A DNA stretch of 64,000 bases from Epinephelus fuscoguttatus (Eukaryota > Chordata > Actinopteri > Perciformes > Serranidae), in the NCBI RefSeq assembly GCF_011397635.1, contig NC_064770.1, positions 24,411,603-24,475,602 of the forward strand, in the 5' to 3' direction. Both the position numbers and the translations under genes were made by a program. This document shows, piece by piece, positions 59,822 to 64,000 of the stretch; position 1 is the stretch's first letter, and each line of letters begins with the position of its first letter. The notes beneath the pieces are model-generated. The model was not told the origin of the DNA, made no database searches, and saw only the letters and a program-made list of their open reading frames with translations.

Positions 59822-60259
59822 TTTATTTTCTTTAGCACAATAAGCTAATGAAAAAAAAATCAATAAACACATTAAAAGGTTTAATTCCAAATGAGATAGC
59901 CACCATTTAAAAATACTGACATCTATGTCCAAGAGATTGCTGGCATTAATTTACTTTTTAACCTTAAGATGGTACTACAAATTGTCTTGTGAGCTCTGCT
60001 TACAAAAAAAGTTCTGATTTATAGACGAGAGTTAAAATGTTGTTTTGAGCAATTTTTTAAAGCAATGTTTTTACAAAATGCGTGTGTGTTGGCATCAAGC
60101 TCGCTGTTGGCATCTTTAAATATTTCCTTAAGAAGGTACATGTATTCAGTATATGCAGACAAAAAAGAAATCCAAAAGTAAAAAAAAAAAATTGTGAGAA
60201 AGTGGACATAATCCTCATCAGGCACTCAGATACATAACCTCTTTATCTCACTCTTTAAT
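59822..60259 (-). terminator. Candidate kdelr2 polyadenylation signals
   Basis: Minus-strand ATTAAA at 60254-60259 (about 400 nt after the stop) and AATAAA at 59822-59827 (about 830 nt). The text between looks like an A/T-rich 3' UTR. Use is inferred. Confidence 0.35.
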
Positions 60260-60656
60260 AAGACTGTACAATTGTGCATTTCATTACCAAGCCAAACAAG
60301 GTTCTTCTCAGAGTCAACCCTATTTGTGACATTATAAAAAAATAAAAAAACAAGCGTATACACCTCACATGTAGAAAAAAAAAAAGCCTTTTCTCCTATT
60401 TGAACAGCAATGAAAAGAAGTTTAAGGCAAGATGCTGAACGCAGAAATCCAAAGGTTGACCTGGTATGATTTTTGTTCAGCTCTGGTGTTTGTTGGCATT
60501 TACCAGTTCCATCAGCAATCATCAAGAAGACTAGTGTTTTTCCCCGATAGTTGGCTCTCTGTCTCAGGCATCTTTTGCTGCAGGTCACGAGATTACATGA
60601 TGTCATCTCCACGCACCCCTGAGTCTGCTGTGAGTCGTCGTCTCCTTCTGTGCGTT

Positions 60657-63600
60657 TTACGCAGGCAGGCTCAGCTTCTTGCCTTTCAACACTGCGGGGT
60701 GAGATAGAAGGATGTACAAATCAGAAACCATGATCGGGCCCATATATGTTCACGCTGCCACAGATGATTTCCACCACTTTGATGGGTTGGAAGTGCCAGA
60801 GTTTCTTTATCAAGGGGCTTTTAAAGACAAATTTATTGACTTGTGCTCATACGTAACCCCCAGTGGTTGCAAACCAGAGGCCCTTTTCAAGGAAATACTT
60901 CCAGGAACTATAAAACCCAAGGAATGAAAGAACCGTGAAGATTAGACAATTTAGACTGATGACAGAATCAAAACAACGCCGTGTTTGAGACAGAAAAATT
61001 AATACAAAGATGCGTTGTTCGCCCCTAATGTACTGTCACATTTAAATGGCTGCAAATAGTCGCGCAGAAGTGGAAAAACGAACTCCAGAACATCTCCAAA
61101 TCATACAATCTGCAGTTTATTATGCACATTCATTCTCGTGGTCACTCGTTATTTCCTGGGCCTTTAGGAGGAATTGAACTTAGATTCTAGTTTCTGTGGT
61201 GAAAATGCAGATAAGTTTCCTACGTTCCTAAAAAGGTTCCTGCAGCGTTAACAGGCTTCAAGTTAAGGCCTTTAAACACTGGCGTGATGAATGAACAACA
61301 CGAAAATGTAAAATATTCTCCTGTGAATATTTTGCATCAAAACTATTCATACCTGCAGTGACGCCAATTTGCTTGTGTGATAAAAGGTTTTGACTGAATA
61401 GACTGATGCAACGATATCGTTTGTGACAACTACCAGGCTCCTGTTGACCAGAGCAGCACCTGGCAGTCTGTCTGAAGTAACTCCTTGTATGGCCTAAGCC
61501 AGTGGTTCCCAACTGGTTCAGCCACGGGGTTCAGATTTCTCTTTACTCATTAGTTCAAGGTCTACACAGTTAAATACATTCAGTGTCATACCATAATTTT
61601 TCCCCGCATTGAGCTAGTTTGCTGTCTCTGTCAAGTGGCTGTCCATTAGTCACCCACTCTACAGCAGAAAACAGCACTTCAAAGTAAAAGCTTTGTGCCA
61701 GAAATTCACTGTACTTAAAAATAAAGTGATTTTTTTGTTTGCGAGTCAATGGCGGTCCGTTCAGAGGGACACGCGACTCACTTTTGGATTGCAAACCACC
61801 AGTTGGGAATCACTGGCCTGAGCTACTGTAAGCTGCTCTGCATTAATTTGAGTTCTCTGTGGTAAGTAGTTACACAGTATATGTCTGGGGCTTTTACTGT
61901 GAAAGGTAAAAATGGAAGGAGTGGTTGTAGTTTGCCCTGCGTTTGTCAAGTTTGAGCAGAGTAATGAAGTCTGCCGTTCTGGTTTGGACTATAGCGCCTC
62001 TGTAGTGTTGTTTTATAATCTCGTAAGTATGGGTGCAACATGATTGGTCGATGCCTTTATTCGCGGTGCAAAAGCTCAGAAAAATCAAAAATCAAAATTA
62101 TGTTACTCTTTGGCCATGTGATATTCACATTGGGTTCTATCAAAAAATGGCTTACATCAAGTTCAATTCTTTAACCATGTGCCCTGTCCCAGCAAGAGAA
62201 GGATGAGATAGCGATAACACGTAGGATATCCCAAGTGCAAGTGCAAAAAAAAAAAAAAAAAACACAGTCCTGGGGCCGAATTCAAAAAGCTTTCCAGTAC
62301 AAAGAGTTGCATCTAGTGAAGAAATTCTGAGAAAACTCTTAGAATTATGACATTTTTTAGAATTTCCCTTACAGTTGAGACTAGATCCCACTAAAGATAA
62401 AAGTTATTCACAAAGCATCTTCGCCCTTAGCAGAGCTCCCAAGATGAAAACTGTTGTAACTGGAGTAAGGAGGAAACCTTTTAGGAAGCTTAAGAGTTTC
62501 TTAAACAGAGGAGAAAATGAAAGGAAAAGGAAGGAGAAATATTCTCCTAAAGCCGAATCACAGTGAGTTCATAAAACACTACAGATCAGATCGCAGGTAT
62601 AATGTTTGTGGTCAAACTCATTTGAGCTACATTCACATCTCCCAACCAACGCAATAAGGTTTTAACGCCAAAAATGAAAGCTATCACAACATTATGATAT
62701 TTCACAACTGCAAAAATATAACACTGCAGCAGTCATGACTTGGGTCTTGCCCTTCCTTGCTCAGAGTTTCTTTGAGAATTTCTTTTAAAAAGGACTCCTT
62801 GCAATAAATTTTTTCTGATAGTATTCTCTGAATTTTTGTGAATGCAGCCCTCTGGTTTAGTGAGAAAAATGGATTTTGAAGTTCAACCGATGATAATATG
62901 AATGAAGATTCAGCATTGGGTGAGGCGAATCAAGTGCGTACTTCAAACTTTACAGTCTTTTTGGCACAAAATCCCCTTTGTGTGTTTCCCAGCTAAGCTA
63001 CTGTGGCGGGACAGTAATACAGAGAGGTAATCTTACAGTAAAAAAAAAACACACTTGATTCAGGAAATTCAGTCTGCTTATGCCTCCTATTAGCTTCAAC
63101 TGAACTTTAGAAAAAGGTTTAGCAGGAAACAAGAAGTGTGGCTCTCTTACATCAACATTATTCTAGGAAGGGATTGCCTCAGGGCCCATGACGACTGAAA
63201 GAGTGATTACATCAAGTATAAACTTTTTCAACACACATAAAGGCACAAGTTTTATATTCAAGTACTCTTTAAGAAATTACTTTAAGAAACTACTAGCTAC
63301 AGCTACAAATGTCCATACACAGTAAAAAAAAATAGTTTAATTCCCCCAAGTACTGCCTGACAATTACTCTTATTTCCTCATTCCATAAAGGACGATACCA
63401 GTAGGAAACCCACCTTTGGTGACATAAAGGTAGAAGAAGTCACAGTAGAGGACGGTCTGGACCAAACCGGCCACAATGGCGATCATATCAAAGAAGCCTT
63501 CAAAGTAGAAACGCCAGATCCAGTTGAAGAGATAGAGGGCCCGATACAGGCCCAGGCAGAACAGGTAGTGGGTGGTGATCGTCTCCGCCTCGCCAGTCTT

Positions 63601-63911
63601 GCTGATCATGAAGAGCTGAGGCAGGATCGCCACCGACTCCAGGTAGATCGAGAATGTCCACAGGATCTGATGACAGATACACTTACATGTTCATACTAAA
63701 GCAAGATTAGACAGGAACACATCATAGTGGTAATACAGGAAGATGAACCCACCTCCACCAGAGAGAAGTCATGGTTGATGAGAACAGCCAGACCCCCGAC
63801 GGGAACGACCAGGAACTCGACTCTGAAACTGTCATGGTTGCCATCGTAGGTGGCCCTGAACTTAACGTAGATCAGGTACACTGTGGCATACGCACAACCG
63901 ATGTAGATCAC
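60657..63911 (-). CDS. kdelr2: KDEL receptor 2, last three coding exons (partial)
   Basis: ER lumen protein-retaining receptor: seven-TM Golgi protein that binds KDEL-type C-termini and returns escaped ER residents by COPI carriers. Exons seen on the minus strand: 63911-63753 (53 codons), 63666-63414 (253 nt) and 60691-60657 (35 nt). Exon one reads [40 protein letters not shown], ending NHDFSLVE before GTGGGT. Exon two reads [50 protein letters not shown] and [11 protein letters not shown]. The last gives [11 protein letters not shown] then TAA, with the KKxx-like lysines used for retrieval. [10 protein letters not shown] and VPVGGL fit KDELR2 better than KDELR1 or KDELR3. All splice sites are GT/AG and phases agree (the last intron splits Gly/Val codon GTG after G). 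About the first 60 residues lie beyond the window. Confidence 0.95.
60712..60927 (+). other. 71-codon orphan frame antisense in kdelr2 intron
   Basis: Plus-strand frame with non-repetitive, globular-looking composition ([39 protein letters not shown]). It starts only 17 bp beyond the kdelr2 last-exon acceptor, in the opposite direction. No splice or promoter signals and no family recognised. Probably chance. Confidence 0.15.
61500..61815. mobile_element. hAT MITE with 8-bp duplication
   Basis: Left CAGTGGTTCCCAACTGGT; right, on the minus strand, CAGTGATTCCCAACTGGT. Flanks GCCTAAGC (61492-61499) and GCCTGAGC (61816-61823) match at 7 of 8. 316 bp, non-coding, in the last kdelr2 intron. Confidence 0.85.
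62272..62851. mobile_element. Harbinger-like MITE
   Basis: Left GGGCCGAATTCAAAAAGC; right, on the minus strand, AGGGCTGCATTCACAAAAAT. CTG lies beside both ends. The interior has GAGAAAACTCTTAGAATT and, inverted near the other end, AGAATTTCTTTTAAAA. No coding content; classification tentative. In the last kdelr2 intron. Confidence 0.45.
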
Positions 63912-64000
63912 CTGATAAACAGCACAGAGCAGCTCGTCATTGAAGGCACTCAGGAGGAATAGGGGACTTGTGCAAAAAGCTGCTGGTCAGAACGAAGATG

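Noticed and set aside
63370..63413. C-terminal [14 protein letters not shown] extension of the kdelr2 frame
   Set aside because: Intron read-through past the GTGGGT donor; the true C-terminus KGKKLSLPA is in the exon at 60657-60691.

Overview
The window looks like a ray-finned (percomorph-type) fish chromosome. It has AT-rich intergenic DNA, split genes with GT/AG introns and vertebrate-specific proteins. It is dense in fish repeats: Tc1, hAT, Harbinger and piggyBac-type DNA elements, Rex3/RTE-like and L1-like LINEs, tRNA-derived SINEs and long CA/GT tracts. There is nothing bacterial or viral in its organisation, and most apparent reading frames are chance or repeat-derived.

I can support three protein-coding genes. 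(1) gpr139 (+): the large second exon, 15266-16251, carries most of an orphan class A GPCR; the first exon was not found. (2) ldaf1/tmem159 (promethin, +): four coding exons between 49141 and 53318 give a complete 158-residue lipid-droplet assembly factor. (3) kdelr2 (-): the last three coding exons, between 63911 and 60657, encode the C-terminal three quarters of a KDEL receptor; the 5' part lies beyond the right edge. From memory, GPR139 and TMEM159/LDAF1 also lie near each other on human 16p12, which fits conserved synteny. The three genes show no sign of a shared pathway. Weaker coding hints are two candidate exons (42645-42847 and 43855-43952) and a 51-codon coding-like stretch at 48193-48348 next to a hAT insertion.

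Layout. 0.2-1.0 kb: an inverted-repeat element with an acidic ORF. 3.4-4.7 kb: a Harbinger and a hAT-like non-autonomous element abutting. 6.6-7.7 kb: a 57-bp minisatellite. 9.7, 18.4 and 36.4 kb: three copies of one dispersed repeat. 13.2-14.06 kb: a TTAA-bounded repeat with tandem copies. 15.3-16.7 kb: gpr139 exon 2 and its 3' UTR. 19.0-20.4 kb: a hAT element. 24.5 kb: a SINE-like repeat. 25.3-26.3 kb: a TIR element. 27.5-30.3 kb: a nest of two LINEs inside an older repeat. 33.2 kb: a second Rex3-like copy. 35.2 kb: a hAT relic with a BED-finger start. 40.5-42.5 kb: AT-rich arrays of about 38 bp, seen again at 49.7 kb. 47.2-48.2 kb: a hAT element. 49.1-53.3 kb: ldaf1, with a nearly intact DD38E Tc1-type transposon in its first coding intron. 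53.6-54.4 kb: a TTAA-flanked element in the ldaf1 3' region. 54.8-56.2 kb: a tandem repeat of about 350 bp. 57.6-58.3 kb: a third Rex3-like copy. 59.8-63.9 kb: kdelr2.

The most striking single object is the transposon at 50107-51734. It has about 270-bp inverted repeats that run into the transposase coding sequence, a D-to-E spacing of 38 residues, and only one frame-breaking base. I found no convincing new multi-gene system; the novelty here is in mobile-element architecture.
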